Source of the DNA: an uncultured Lachnospiraceae bacterium | Lineage (GTDB): Bacteria > Bacillota > Clostridia > Lachnospirales > Lachnospiraceae | DNA: 64,000 bases | Assembly: GCA_948688495.1 (NCBI GenBank) | Contig: CAPQSW010000010.1 | Location: 16,789-80,788 of the forward strand | Direction of reading: 5' to 3' | In this document: in pieces, positions 44,918 to 54,013 of the stretch | Layout: each line of letters begins with the position of its first letter | Numbering within the stretch: the first letter of the stretch is position 1 | The notes under the pieces: model-generated | What the model was told of the DNA's origin: nothing | The model's input: only the letters and a program-made list of their open reading frames with translations | Database searches by the model: none | Translations under genes and position numbers: made by a program

Positions 44918-45788
44918 ACTTCATCCTCCTTTTCCATATCCGGAATCTGCTCACATCCATAGAACCCTTTCGGATAAAATTCAATTTGCCTCGCAGATAT
45001 TCCGCATCTGCATTTCGGTATAACTCTCCGCCAATCGCAATCGACACATTTCCAGTTTCCTCAGACACAACAATGGTAAGCGCATCGCACACCTCGCTGA
45101 TTCCGACTGCAGCTCTGTGACGGGTTCCCAGTTCCTTGCTCAACTCCATATTGTCCGAAAGCGGCAAATAACAGGTGGCAGATACAATCCTGTCTCCGCG
45201 TATAATAACAGCGCCATCATGCAACGGCGTATTATGCTCAAATATATTAATTAAAAGCTGACTGGACACCAGTGAATCTAAGGCAATCCCTGTCCTCTCA
45301 TACTCACTCAGTACAACATCCTGCTCTATAACAATCAATGCTCCTGTCTTAACCTTTGCCATCTCATAAGTTGCCTTCACCAGCTCGCCCACAACCCGCT
45401 CACTGAACCTCTCCTGATTCTTCTGTGAATCAAAGGAAAACAGAGAAGTAATAAAATTCTTCTGTCCCAGTTGCTCCAAAGCACGGCGCAGTTCTGGCTG
45501 GAATACAATAATGATCGCAATAACTGCTACATTGATAGTCTTTCCAGCAATCCACAGAATCGTCTTCATCTGGAACATTGCAGCGGCAAGAATAACAATT
45601 GCAACTACAATAATTCCCTTTAACAGATTCCATGCCCTGGTCTTTTTAATCCAGACCAAAATATTATACAGCAAAAATGAAAGGATAATGATTTCTGCAA
45701 TATCGATTTTCGTAATCTGGGGCATCTCTATCCAGAACAGATATTTGGACGCAAATGAATTTATAAATGCGAACAACTCCTGTAGCAT
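44883..45788 (-). CDS. cdaA: Membrane diadenylate cyclase
   Basis: The start is set at ATG 45788 (MLQELFAFIN) after AAAGGAAT; a longer frame to 45854 overlaps the upstream gene and is less likely. Three helices (to ~100) are followed by the DisA_N domain with LHDGAVIIRGDRI and LGTRHRAAVGIS, the DGA and RHR active-site motifs. It makes cyclic-di-AMP from two ATP. It overlaps cdaR, and it follows a membrane protein of unknown function. Length (301) is normal for CdaA. Confidence 0.95.
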   Translation of the reverse strand: MLQELFAFINSFASKYLFWIEMPQITKIDIAEIIILSFLLYNILVWIKKTRAWNLLKGIIVVAIVILAAAMFQMKTILWIAGKTINVAVIAIIIVFQPELRRALEQLGQKNFITSLFSFDSQKNQERFSERVVGELVKATYEMAKVKTGALIVIEQDVVLSEYERTGIALDSLVSSQLLINIFEHNTPLHDGAVIIRGDRIVSATCYLPLSDNMELSKELGTRHRAAVGISEVCDALTIVVSEETGNVSIAIGGELYRNADAEYLRGKLNFIRKGSMDVSRFRIWKRRMKYVPKNDEAPDK

Positions 45789-45813
45789 AGCTTTATTCCT
45801 TTCTCTCCTAAAA

Positions 45814-46803
45814 TTAATGCAAAAGATCTCTGTCAATATCCAACTCTTCTGCAAGCTGTCTCCGGCTGATTGTCGTCTTATTCGGGGTAATATGCTTCAC
45901 ACGCTTATCTTTCTTGGTAAGAAACACTTTCGGTACCGCCTTCACAAAATAATAATATTCATCATCCTCAAATTGTACCCTCTCAATTCTGGAATAATCC
46001 AGGTTATAAAAAAAGAATTCCAAAATGAGGGAAATTATCACGGAGATCACCGTGCCAAGAATCACCCAGAGAATCTTATCCGGCATTCCCAGCAGGACAT
46101 ATCCCGCCAGCAGAATGACCATCTGAATCAGATTTCCAACAATCAGACCTATCCGCCATGCAAAATTCACAGACTGCCTTCGTATCAGGTATACAATCAG
46201 GGACGTTACAAGAAACGCTGCGATTACCAGGTACATCTCCTTATTCCCTGTCAGAAGCTTTAAAGCCGCTGTAAACTTAGCGGCAGCTTCACCTTCTTCC
46301 ACAGAAGTGAAATTTACAATATTTTTTTCTACGTCTTCCAGATAAAAAAATACCATTGCCCCGCTGACCACCGACAGATAAGCAGATGGTCCGCACAACA
46401 GCCCAGCCGAAACCGGCATTATCTGCGGAATCCTGAAAAAACATAACACAGGCGTCAAAATTGCAGTATAGCCATGCTTAGGAGAAAATCTCCCATACAA
46501 GAAAAACAATAGCGCTATTAAACAGAATCCTATTGCACAGACTTCCAACGACAGTGCAGATAAATGTAACAAAATCAAAGCGCAGGCTGCCACCACCATG
46601 ATATTAATTGGCAGGAAAGCACAGACTAATGCCAGAATCAATGCGACCGCCGGATAATTGATCTGTTCCCTATAACCCACTTGGCCATTAATCAGGAAAA
46701 ATGTCAGCAATCCCAGAAGAAATTTTACGCCTGCTGTGACATATATCTCGTATTTTCCATAAAAATTCCGCAGTCTCTCTCTTATTTCTAACAAACCTGT
46801 CAT
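45814..46803 (-). CDS. Polytopic membrane protein of unknown function, upstream of cdaA
   Basis: The 329-residue protein has about nine helices (first VKFLLGLLTFFLINGQ, last ILWVILGTVISVIISLILEFFF) and a cytosolic C-terminal part with YYYFVKAVPKVFLTKKDKRVKHITP. I do not recognise the family. The start is ATG 46803, with GGAGG seven bases before; a TTG at 46809 has poor spacing. It overlaps or abuts the small gene upstream and ends 25 bases before the cdaA start, so it belongs to the cdaA unit. A role in the c-di-AMP or envelope pathway is only suggested by position. Confidence 0.75.
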   Translation of the reverse strand: MTGLLEIRERLRNFYGKYEIYVTAGVKFLLGLLTFFLINGQVGYREQINYPAVALILALVCAFLPINIMVVAACALILLHLSALSLEVCAIGFCLIALLFFLYGRFSPKHGYTAILTPVLCFFRIPQIMPVSAGLLCGPSAYLSVVSGAMVFFYLEDVEKNIVNFTSVEEGEAAAKFTAALKLLTGNKEMYLVIAAFLVTSLIVYLIRRQSVNFAWRIGLIVGNLIQMVILLAGYVLLGMPDKILWVILGTVISVIISLILEFFFYNLDYSRIERVQFEDDEYYYFVKAVPKVFLTKKDKRVKHITPNKTTISRRQLAEELDIDRDLLH

Positions 46804-46805
46804 TT

Positions 46806-47234
46806 TCAATCCTCCAAAGGCAGTGACCTTTCTTCTTTCTCATGAAGCCTCTCTACCTTTTTTATTACAGAATGGTACTCTTTTAAACTGGCTGAAGCTT
46901 TGGTATAACGTCTGTTATACACCAAAAGGGCAATCACCTGATAGACCGCAATAAAGATAAAATATACGACCAATATAGACATCCCAAATTCTGTCAGGTC
47001 TCCGTCATTGAGAATCTCTGTGATTTTTTCCATCTCATACAAAATCCAGCACAAAAACAGAATCCCAAAAGCCACAGTCGATGCGATGAATGTCTTAATC
47101 ATGCCCAGGGTCACATAATCTTTCCGGTAATACTGCTTGATCGGCATATATTCTTTTCCTTCGCCTTCCTCATAGGAAGCCATTTTCGTCATAAGGCGGA
47201 TGCGCTCCTCACTCAGCATATCTGTACCATCCAT
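46806..47234 (-). CDS. Small two-helix membrane protein of unknown function
   Basis: The 142-residue protein has a charged N-terminus, two membrane helices (~50-72, TFIASTVAFGILFLCWILY, and ~85-108, MSILVVYFIFIAVYQVIALL) and a basic, possibly coiled, C-terminal end with EYHSVIKKVERLHEKEE. The family is not recognised. No good ribosome site precedes the ATG at 47234; a second ATG at residue 6 is possible. It is the first gene of the cdaA cluster, following yvyF after 88 bases. No clear promoter is visible in that gap. Confidence 0.65.
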   Translation of the reverse strand: MDGTDMLSEERIRLMTKMASYEEGEGKEYMPIKQYYRKDYVTLGMIKTFIASTVAFGILFLCWILYEMEKITEILNDGDLTEFGMSILVVYFIFIAVYQVIALLVYNRRYTKASASLKEYHSVIKKVERLHEKEERSLPLED

Positions 47235-47322
47235 TCTATATCATACAGACAACAGACAAAACCCTGAAATTTGTCTTTTCAAGGTCTTGTAAGCCGTCTA
47301 ATGTTCAAAACTGCCTGTAAGT

Positions 47323-47733
47323 TTATTTCTCCAAAAATCTCATGCGATCTTTCTCTGAATTTTTCTGTGGCTGCTGCACAAATGTTGCCTTTGGTTTTTT
47401 CACTGCTCCATTCAAGTCGCTGATAAGACCATTCTTACATTTGCTGCAGAATCTTCCCGTCAAAATCTTTGCTCCACAATTCTCGCATTCCATCGTGATC
47501 TGAGATTCTTCCGTAAAGGACAGACGTTCCTCCCTCACCCACTGCCGGATCTGCTTTACCGAGACGTCATTCTCCTCCGCTACCACGCCCATCGACGCCT
47601 TTGGGTTTTCCCGGAGAAATTCCTTCACCTGATGAAACTTATCTTCCAGGTCTCCAATGCAAGCGGGACACAATGGCGGCCCCTGCAGATAATTAAAAAG
47701 CCTTCCACAACCTTTGCAATTTCTAACTTCCAT
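47323..47733 (-). CDS. yvyF: YvyF-like flagellar-operon protein (zinc-ribbon)
   Basis: The 136-residue protein begins with a zinc-type CKGCGRLFN and CPACIGD pair, has a helix-turn-helix-like middle (VAEENDVSVKQIRQWV) and a second zinc pair CENCGAKI/CSKCKNG, ending in a charged tail. This pattern matches the family named after B. subtilis YvyF, a gene found between comFC and flgM. Here too it follows comFC, by four bases. The function is unknown; a regulatory role is suggested by the HTH and zinc ribbons. AGGAGG precedes the ATG. Confidence 0.85.
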   Translation of the reverse strand: MEVRNCKGCGRLFNYLQGPPLCPACIGDLEDKFHQVKEFLRENPKASMGVVAEENDVSVKQIRQWVREERLSFTEESQITMECENCGAKILTGRFCSKCKNGLISDLNGAVKKPKATFVQQPQKNSEKDRMRFLEK

Positions 47734-47737
47734 ACCC

Positions 47738-48475
47738 TCATTCCTCCTGATAGCTTCTTCCGATGCTGACGCTTAGGCAGTAAACCTCTTTGGCCCCTGC
47801 ACACTTTAGTTCCTCTGCTGCTTCATTCATCGTACTTCCTGTTGTATATATATCATCAATAAGTAATATATGGTATAATTGTACCTTATTTGACATCGTT
47901 TTAAAAGCTTTTTTCAAATTATTTTTACGTTCTTCATCATTTAATTCTTTCTGTGCCCTCGTATCACGTACACGAACCAGTAATTTGCCATATTCAGGAA
48001 TTTTAGACTGTACGCTTAACTCCCGGGCAATCAGTTCCGCCTGGTTAAATCCCCGCTGGCGCATCCTCTGTCTTGACAGTGGAATGGGAACCAGCGCATC
48101 AATTCTCTGCCTCCTGATCCACTCCCCATGCACTCTCAGCAGCTCCCCGGCATAGTATTTTGCATACTCCTGCCTTCCATTATATTTAAAACGAGAGATG
48201 GATTCCCTCACCGCCCCCTGGTATACCCAGAGTGCCTTTCCCTGAATGAACGCACGCCTCTGATGTATGCAGTCATAACAGTATTCCTGTCGTTCATCGT
48301 CCAGCGGCTTCCCACATTTTTTACAGACGGGCTCCCGCACATACTCCGGCAGTCTGCTGCAGGAATCACATACCATTTCTGGCGGCAGGAAGATAGATGT
48401 AAACATCACCCTGTCGCAAAATGGGCATCTGGGCGGAAATAACAAGTGGATAAGATGTTTGTTGTAAGTTTTCAT
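47738..48475 (-). CDS. comFC: ComF family phosphoribosyltransferase-like protein
   Basis: The start is set at ATG 48475 (MKTYNKHLIHLLFPPRCPFC); a longer frame to 48532 begins inside the promoter. The protein has two CxxC pairs of a zinc finger (CPFCDRV, CDSC, CKKCG, CYDC) and a phosphoribosyltransferase motif ILLIDDIYTTGSTMNEAA. ComFC acts with ComFA in DNA uptake in naturally competent Firmicutes and is often kept in species with no known competence. No comFA is near. Confidence 0.9.
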   Translation of the reverse strand: MKTYNKHLIHLLFPPRCPFCDRVMFTSIFLPPEMVCDSCSRLPEYVREPVCKKCGKPLDDERQEYCYDCIHQRRAFIQGKALWVYQGAVRESISRFKYNGRQEYAKYYAGELLRVHGEWIRRQRIDALVPIPLSRQRMRQRGFNQAELIARELSVQSKIPEYGKLLVRVRDTRAQKELNDEERKNNLKKAFKTMSNKVQLYHILLIDDIYTTGSTMNEAAEELKCAGAKEVYCLSVSIGRSYQEE

Positions 48476-48510
48476 ATTTGCTTTCTCAAAAAATCTTCCA
48501 GGCAGTTTAT

Positions 48511-48539
48511 ATTTTAACACACATCCGCACATGTTTCCA
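48511..48539 (-). promoter_or_regulatory. Candidate promoter for comFC-yvyF
   Basis: On the minus strand TGGAAA (48539-48534), 17 bases, TAAAAT (48516-48511). It lies about 36 bases upstream of the ATG at 48475, and supports that start. It is divergent to the plus-strand promoter at 48622-48650. Confidence 0.55.
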
Positions 48540-48621
48540 TAAATATTTTTTAAGATTGTTTTAAATTAATACGGCGTAAGTTTAACGGATATCAGGACTT
48601 CGCGAAACCTCGTGTCATATC

Positions 48622-48650
48622 TTGAAAATTCCTGCAACATAAGGTAAGAT
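48622..48650 (+). promoter_or_regulatory. Candidate promoter for the hybrid histidine kinase
   Basis: TTGAAA (48622-48627), 17 bases, TAAGAT (48645-48650), followed by an AT-rich leader and a GGAGG eight bases before the ATG at 48688. It lies in a 212-base divergent region with comFC. Confidence 0.5.
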
Positions 48651-48687
48651 ATTATCATATAATAATACTTGCACGGAGGTAAAGAAA

Positions 48688-51252
48688 ATGGCAATATCCG
48701 ACAACGGAAAGCTGCTCTACCAAATGGAACAAATCAGACCCTTTTTCAGGCAGTATGGCATAGAATTGATAATTTTATCATCGGCGCTGCTCCTAAGCAT
48801 TATTTGTATTGCGTTAAGTGTATGGCTGCGCCTGCACTACCACAGGCAGATTTCCCTGGAATATTTAGGTTGGGGAATGCTGGCCGCTACCATATGGAAC
48901 GTTGCGGCCTCTCCTTTTTCGAGGATATTCTACCAAAACGAAGCCGCCCCGGACAACTTTGCCAGGTATATATTTATGCTGATACCGCTGCCATTTCTCT
49001 TTTATATGGACGCAGTGCAGGATAAGCATTACCACAAGCTGTACCGCCTCATGGAGATTCTCGTGCTCGCCGACTTTGTACTCTGTGCACTGCTAAAACT
49101 GACAGGGCTCTTTGGCTTTTCGGAAACTTCGCCCTGTACTGCCGTTACCATTATCCTTTTTGCTCTGTTGATTATCGTCACAGAAATAAACGACGTGCGT
49201 ACCGGTCATATCAGGGAATATTGTATCATTGCTGCAGGCTGCACGATTATTTTAATCGTTTCCCTGTTAAAAATTGTCTTTTCACTCACCGGAATAGATT
49301 TGCTCAAACACGCGCTTTTGCCGACAGGCCTGATCCTGCTTTTCTTCTTTGCCATGGCAAATACCGCACAAGAAATCATGAAAATAGAGCGGATGCGCCA
49401 GGAAGCGCAGCTTGCAAGCGCGGCAAAGGGTAAATTTCTCGCAAACATGTCCCATGAAATCCGTACTCCTATCAACGCCGTTCTCGGCATGAATGCAATG
49501 ATCCTGCGCGAGAGCACGGAATCAGCCATCCGTGAATATGCGCTGGATATCCAAAATGCCGGTCAGAGCCTATTGTCACTGATCAATGACATCCTTGATT
49601 TATCTAAAGCAGAATCCGGGAAACTGGACATCTTGCCGCAGGAATATGATCTTGGCACCTTGATCCACGATGTCATGAATATGATTTCCACAAAAGCCGC
49701 AGACAAAGGGCTTGATATTCATTTATTGATTGACGATACAATTCCGGCCCGCCTCTGGGGGGATGACGTAAGGATTCGTCAGATCCTGGTAAACCTGATG
49801 AACAACGCCGTAAAATATACGGAACAAGGCTGCGTTACCCTCTCTGTATCAGGCACAGTAAACGGCGATACTGTCATTTTAGATTTTAAAGTCCAAGATA
49901 CCGGCATCGGCATTAAACAGGAAGACCTCTCCAAACTCTTTGCAGAGTTTGAACGGATTGAAGAAGATCGCAACCGTAATATTGAGGGGACTGGGCTTGG
50001 CATGAGTATCACCACACAGCTCCTTGAACGGATGGACAGCCACCTGCAAGTAGAGAGCGTATATGGCAAAGGCTCCGTTTTTTCTTTTTCCCTGCTACAG
50101 AAGATTATAGATAACGAACCTGTAGGCAATCTGGAGGAACGGATTTCCAGACAGGCAAAGGAATACTCCTACCAAGTATCTTTCACCGCGCCGGAAGCCC
50201 TCATCCTGGTGGTGGATGACAACGCCCTTAACCGCCGTGTTTTTAAAAATCTTCTCAAAGCAACAGAAGTTATGGTAGAAGAAGCGGGAGGCGGCATGGA
50301 ATGCCTGAAAATGACCCGGCAAAAACATTACGATATAATCTTTTTAGATCACATGATGCCGGATTTAGATGGCATCGAAACACTGCATCGATTGTTGGCA
50401 GAAGAAGAAAACCCCTGCCGCAACGTGCCGGTTGTGGCATTGACTGCAAATGCACTGGCAGGCGCAAAAGAGCGGTATCTCGCGGAGGGCTTTTACGATT
50501 TCCTCTCTAAGCCCATTCTGCCTGACAAGCTGGAAAAGATGCTGAGGGAAACTCTGCCGCCGCAAAAAGTGTCTCACAAAAGCGCCCCAGACGCCCAAAA
50601 AACTGTTGATGCTCCCGCACCCCAAGAGATGCCTAATATTGACGGCGTCGACTGGGATTATGCTTTGCGCTTTACCAACGACCCAAACATGCTGACAGCA
50701 ACGGTCCTGGATTTTTATCAGACTATGGACACAGAAGCCGGTCAATTAGCCCAGCTGGCAGAGAATATAGAAACCGCCGCTGGCATGCAGGATCTTTTTT
50801 CAAAAGCCCTCGGACAATATGAAGTCCAAGTGCATTCCATGAAAAGCGCCGCCGGCATGGTGGGTGCCGTCCCATTATCGGGCGTCGCCAGACTGCTGGA
50901 ATATGCCGCCCGGGACGGCAAAGCCGACACCGTGGCACGGATTACACCCGCTTTTTTGGAAGAATGGATGGCACTTCGGGAACGCCTGCACCTCTGGATT
51001 GGAAAACATGAAACAGAAAAAACAGAAGCTGAACCTGCGCAGATACCAGAACTACTATCCGCGCTTGAGGGCGCCATGACAGATATGGATATTGACATGT
51101 CAGACGAAATCGCCGCACAGCTTAATACTTTCCGTTATTCCGAGCAGATTACGCCTCTGATGGAAAAACTCTTCTTGGCAGTAACAAACCTGGACAATGA
51201 ACAGGCCAAGTATTACATAAGTGAAATAAAAAATAAAATAACGCAAGGGTAA
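48688..51252 (+). CDS. Hybrid sensor histidine kinase with 7-helix sensor, receiver and Hpt domain
   Basis: The 854-residue protein has seven N-terminal helices (~20-230; 7TMR-like), then HisKA with ANMSHEIRTPINAVLG (His ~255), an ATPase domain with N-box and GTGLGMSI (~430), a receiver domain (~505-625; LILVVDDNALNRR, IIFLDHMMPDLDG with phospho-Asp ~553, LSKPI) and an Hpt domain (~665-760) with HSMKSAAGM. The order H-D-H would pass phosphate to a separate receiver, and a stand-alone receiver follows 70 bases downstream. The ligand is unknown. GGAGG precedes the ATG. This is the only plus-strand unit in the window. Confidence 0.93.
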   Translation: MAISDNGKLLYQMEQIRPFFRQYGIELIILSSALLLSIICIALSVWLRLHYHRQISLEYLGWGMLAATIWNVAASPFSRIFYQNEAAPDNFARYIFMLIPLPFLFYMDAVQDKHYHKLYRLMEILVLADFVLCALLKLTGLFGFSETSPCTAVTIILFALLIIVTEINDVRTGHIREYCIIAAGCTIILIVSLLKIVFSLTGIDLLKHALLPTGLILLFFFAMANTAQEIMKIERMRQEAQLASAAKGKFLANMSHEIRTPINAVLGMNAMILRESTESAIREYALDIQNAGQSLLSLINDILDLSKAESGKLDILPQEYDLGTLIHDVMNMISTKAADKGLDIHLLIDDTIPARLWGDDVRIRQILVNLMNNAVKYTEQGCVTLSVSGTVNGDTVILDFKVQDTGIGIKQEDLSKLFAEFERIEEDRNRNIEGTGLGMSITTQLLERMDSHLQVESVYGKGSVFSFSLLQKIIDNEPVGNLEERISRQAKEYSYQVSFTAPEALILVVDDNALNRRVFKNLLKATEVMVEEAGGGMECLKMTRQKHYDIIFLDHMMPDLDGIETLHRLLAEEENPCRNVPVVALTANALAGAKERYLAEGFYDFLSKPILPDKLEKMLRETLPPQKVSHKSAPDAQKTVDAPAPQEMPNIDGVDWDYALRFTNDPNMLTATVLDFYQTMDTEAGQLAQLAENIETAAGMQDLFSKALGQYEVQVHSMKSAAGMVGAVPLSGVARLLEYAARDGKADTVARITPAFLEEWMALRERLHLWIGKHETEKTEAEPAQIPELLSALEGAMTDMDIDMSDEIAAQLNTFRYSEQITPLMEKLFLAVTNLDNEQAKYYISEIKNKITQG

Positions 51253-51322
51253 GAATCTCTTGCAGAAAAGAGGTAGACAATGATAGAATTCAATCACAAA
51301 AAAAACAGAAAAGAAAAAAATT

Positions 51323-51727
51323 ATGATCGTGGATGACACGCCGCTGCTGGTAAGAAACGTCAAAAACATTTTAGGCGACCGCTACACCGTCTTCTATGCG
51401 ACCTCTGGAAAACAGGCGTTGCATATCATCCCAGAAAAAGAACCTGATTTAGTTCTCCTGGACTACAAAATGCCAGAGATGGACGGGAAACAAGTATTTG
51501 AGGAAATGCGCAAAGATGAGAAAATGAAAGATATACCAGTTATTTTCCTGACAAGCGCTTCCGATGAAAAGACAATCCTCTCCATTTTAGCAACAAAACC
51601 GGCTGGCTACATTTTAAAACCAGCCAACCAGGCGGATCTCCTGGAAAAAATCAGCACATGCCTGGAAGAAGCTGAAAAAGCAAAAAAGGGTAACTCAAAC
51701 AGCGAAGATTATACTCATGGCGGCTGA
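51323..51727 (+). CDS. Stand-alone response regulator receiver (probably truncated at its start by a poly-A slip)
   Basis: The 134-residue receiver has MIVDDTPLLVRNV, phospho-Asp in VLLDYKMPEMDG (~50), FLTSAS and LKPANQ (Lys). No output domain is present, so it acts by binding a partner or as phosphate relay for the kinase upstream. The ATG at 51323 has no ribosome site and its first residue is already inside strand beta-1. A far better start (ATG 51280 with AGAGGTAG upstream) is out of frame by one base; the run of eight A at 51298-51305 lies between. Removal of one A would give a normal MIEFNHKKTEKKKIMIVDD start. Confidence 0.8.
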   Translation: MIVDDTPLLVRNVKNILGDRYTVFYATSGKQALHIIPEKEPDLVLLDYKMPEMDGKQVFEEMRKDEKMKDIPVIFLTSASDEKTILSILATKPAGYILKPANQADLLEKISTCLEEAEKAKKGNSNSEDYTHGG

Positions 51728-51743
51728 AATCCGCCATGAGTAT
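51711..51743. terminator. 13-bp hairpin at the convergent end of the receiver and recD2 genes
   Basis: ATACTCATGGCGG (51711-51723) and CCGCCATGAGTAT (51731-51743) are perfectly complementary, with a seven-base loop that holds the receiver stop codon. It lies between two convergent genes (receiver stop 51727, recD2 stop 51773), where a two-way terminator is expected. There is no U tract on either side, so it may act as an RNA end-protecting hairpin. Confidence 0.6.
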
Positions 51744-51772
51744 CGCTCATGTTATACTAGTTCTGCCATATA

Positions 51773-54013
51773 TTATTGTGACGCCGGAAAGCCCGCCGCT
51801 TCCTTTACGCGGGCTTTTAATCCCGTATAACGCCGCTGCTCACTGACGTTTGCAATCATCCTTTGAAACGTTCCATCACTGCCCACCAGGGTCACACACC
51901 TCCTGGCACGGGTCACGGCAGTGTATAATAGGTTACGGTTCATCAGCATTTGCGGGCCTGTCAGCAACGGAATCACCACTGCCGGATACTCGCTTCCCTG
52001 AGACTTATGAATTGTGATTGCATATGCAAGTTCCAATTCCTCCAACTGTTTAAAGGAATAGTCCACCATCTTTCCTTCCTCAAATTCCACAGTCACTATT
52101 TCCTGATAATCATTGATGCTGCGGATTTTTCCCATATCACCATTGAATACACCAGTTCCTTTATCAATTGCCAGGCCATATTTACTGCGAATTTCCCATG
52201 CAAGCTGATAATTGTTCTTAATCTGCATAACCTTATCCCCTTCGCGGAATACCAGACCTGCATGCTCTTTTTCCTTCTTATTCTCATCTGGTGGATTCAG
52301 GTACTGCTGCAGGATGCTATTGAGCCTTTCCACCCCCAGAAGTCCCTTACGCATCGGAGTTAACACTTGAATTTCAAAAGGCTCAGCCTCCACAAATTTT
52401 GGAAGTTTTTGCTGAATCAGTTGAATCACCACACTGATAATCACATTTGCATCAAACCGTTTGAGGAAAAAGAAATCCATACTTTTATTGTCCAGCGTCA
52501 CTTCTTCCCCCCGGTTAATCTTATGTGCATTGACAACAATATCACTCTGCGCCGCCTGCCGGAAAATTTTGGACAAACGCACCACATGAAAACACTGCGA
52601 TTCTATAATATCCCTAAGTACGCTTCCTGGTCCCACACTGGGAAGCTGGTTCACGTCACCCACCAGAATCAGGCGCGTCCCTTCTACTACTGCTTTTAAC
52701 AGGGAATGCATCAGGGAAATATCTACCATAGACATCTCATCCACGATAATCACATCCGTTTCCAGGGGATTCTGTTCATTGCGTTCAAATCCCGCCTGCC
52801 CCTCCACGCCACCGTTCAACTCCAGCATCCGGTGAATGGTACGCGCCTCAAACCCAGTAGTCTCACTCATACGCTTGGCCGCACGTCCTGTAGGCGCTGC
52901 CAGAAAAATATCCATATCCTCCATCTCAAAATACCGGATAATCGTATTGATCGTAGTAGTCTTCCCTGTTCCCGGTCCTCCGGTAATCACTACCAGCCCA
53001 TGGCATACAGCTTCCTTGACTGCCTCTGCCTGCAATTCATCCAAATCCATTCCCGTGCTTTTCTCAATCATGCGTATACGGCTTTCAATCTCAATTTCCG
53101 GTACATCATAAGAAATATCAAGTCTGCCCAGCATTGCCGCCGTATTCATTTCCATATAGTAGAAGCTGGCAGCATAGATAAACTGCTTTCCTTCCACCTC
53201 TTTTATCACAAGCTTCTTGTCAATGGCAAGATCCATATAATGTTTCCCAATATACTCCGGCTCAAGCCCCAAAAGCATGCTTGCCTTCTGTGTCAGAATG
53301 TTGTCCGGCAGACAGGTATGTCCCTCCGCTGCTGCCTGAACCAACGTGTACAATATACCACTCCGAATCCGAAAATCCGAATCCGTATGAATCCCTATTC
53401 TGGAAGCAATTTCATCTGCAATACGAAAACCCACACCCTGGATATCATCTGCCAGGCGGTATGGGTTTTCTCTTAATATTGTATAAAGTTCCTGTCCGTA
53501 TGTCTGATAAATCTTTACGGAAAGATTCTGGGAAATGCCATACTGCTGCAGAAAAATCATCGCCTGCCGCAGTTCGCGCTTTTCCTCCACCTGTTCTGCA
53601 ATTTCTACAGCCTTGCGTTCACTGATTCCCTTTACCTCAGCGAGCCGTTCCGGTTCTTCTTCTATAATGCGAAATGTATCTTCCTTGAATCTGCGGACTA
53701 TCCGCGCAGCCAGCGCTGCCCCAATTCCCTTAATGGCCCCGGAGCCAAGATACCGTTCCATGGATAAAATATCTTCTGGGGATTTCACCTGGAAGGACTG
53801 CATCTTAAACTGCCTGCCATAAGAAGGATGTGTGGTATAATCCCCGGCCAGCTCCAGCGTTTCCCCTTCGCCTACACCGTGAAATATACCTACACAAGTG
53901 ATTTCTTCCTCTCCACTTACAAGATTCAACACAGTATATCCGTTGTCACTATTCTGATACACGATATGTTCTACATATCCGCTCAGCGTTTCCACGTCTC
54001 TATTCCAGTCCAT
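51773..54013 (-). CDS. recD2: ATP-dependent RecD2 helicase
   Basis: The 746-residue protein has an N-terminal OB-like part (GYVEHIVYQNSDNGYTV), helix-hairpin-helix repeats (GIGAALAARIVRRF and VKGISERKAVEIAEQV), a Walker A GGPGTGKTTT (~345), Walker B VDEMSMVD, and helicase motifs YAITIHKSQGSEYP and YTAVTRARR. It unwinds DNA 5' to 3' in repair, without RecBC. It starts within the end of the flagellar gene upstream (14-base overlap), so it is translated with the flagellar operon, an uncommon link. Its own ribosome site is weak. Confidence 0.95.
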   Translation of the reverse strand: MDWNRDVETLSGYVEHIVYQNSDNGYTVLNLVSGEEEITCVGIFHGVGEGETLELAGDYTTHPSYGRQFKMQSFQVKSPEDILSMERYLGSGAIKGIGAALAARIVRRFKEDTFRIIEEEPERLAEVKGISERKAVEIAEQVEEKRELRQAMIFLQQYGISQNLSVKIYQTYGQELYTILRENPYRLADDIQGVGFRIADEIASRIGIHTDSDFRIRSGILYTLVQAAAEGHTCLPDNILTQKASMLLGLEPEYIGKHYMDLAIDKKLVIKEVEGKQFIYAASFYYMEMNTAAMLGRLDISYDVPEIEIESRIRMIEKSTGMDLDELQAEAVKEAVCHGLVVITGGPGTGKTTTINTIIRYFEMEDMDIFLAAPTGRAAKRMSETTGFEARTIHRMLELNGGVEGQAGFERNEQNPLETDVIIVDEMSMVDISLMHSLLKAVVEGTRLILVGDVNQLPSVGPGSVLRDIIESQCFHVVRLSKIFRQAAQSDIVVNAHKINRGEEVTLDNKSMDFFFLKRFDANVIISVVIQLIQQKLPKFVEAEPFEIQVLTPMRKGLLGVERLNSILQQYLNPPDENKKEKEHAGLVFREGDKVMQIKNNYQLAWEIRSKYGLAIDKGTGVFNGDMGKIRSINDYQEIVTVEFEEGKMVDYSFKQLEELELAYAITIHKSQGSEYPAVVIPLLTGPQMLMNRNLLYTAVTRARRCVTLVGSDGTFQRMIANVSEQRRYTGLKARVKEAAGFPASQ

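Noticed and set aside
47235..47322. Promoter in front of the cdaA cluster
   Set aside because: Several weak TATGAT- and TTGTCT-like matches occur but none with a good -35/-10 pair and spacing.
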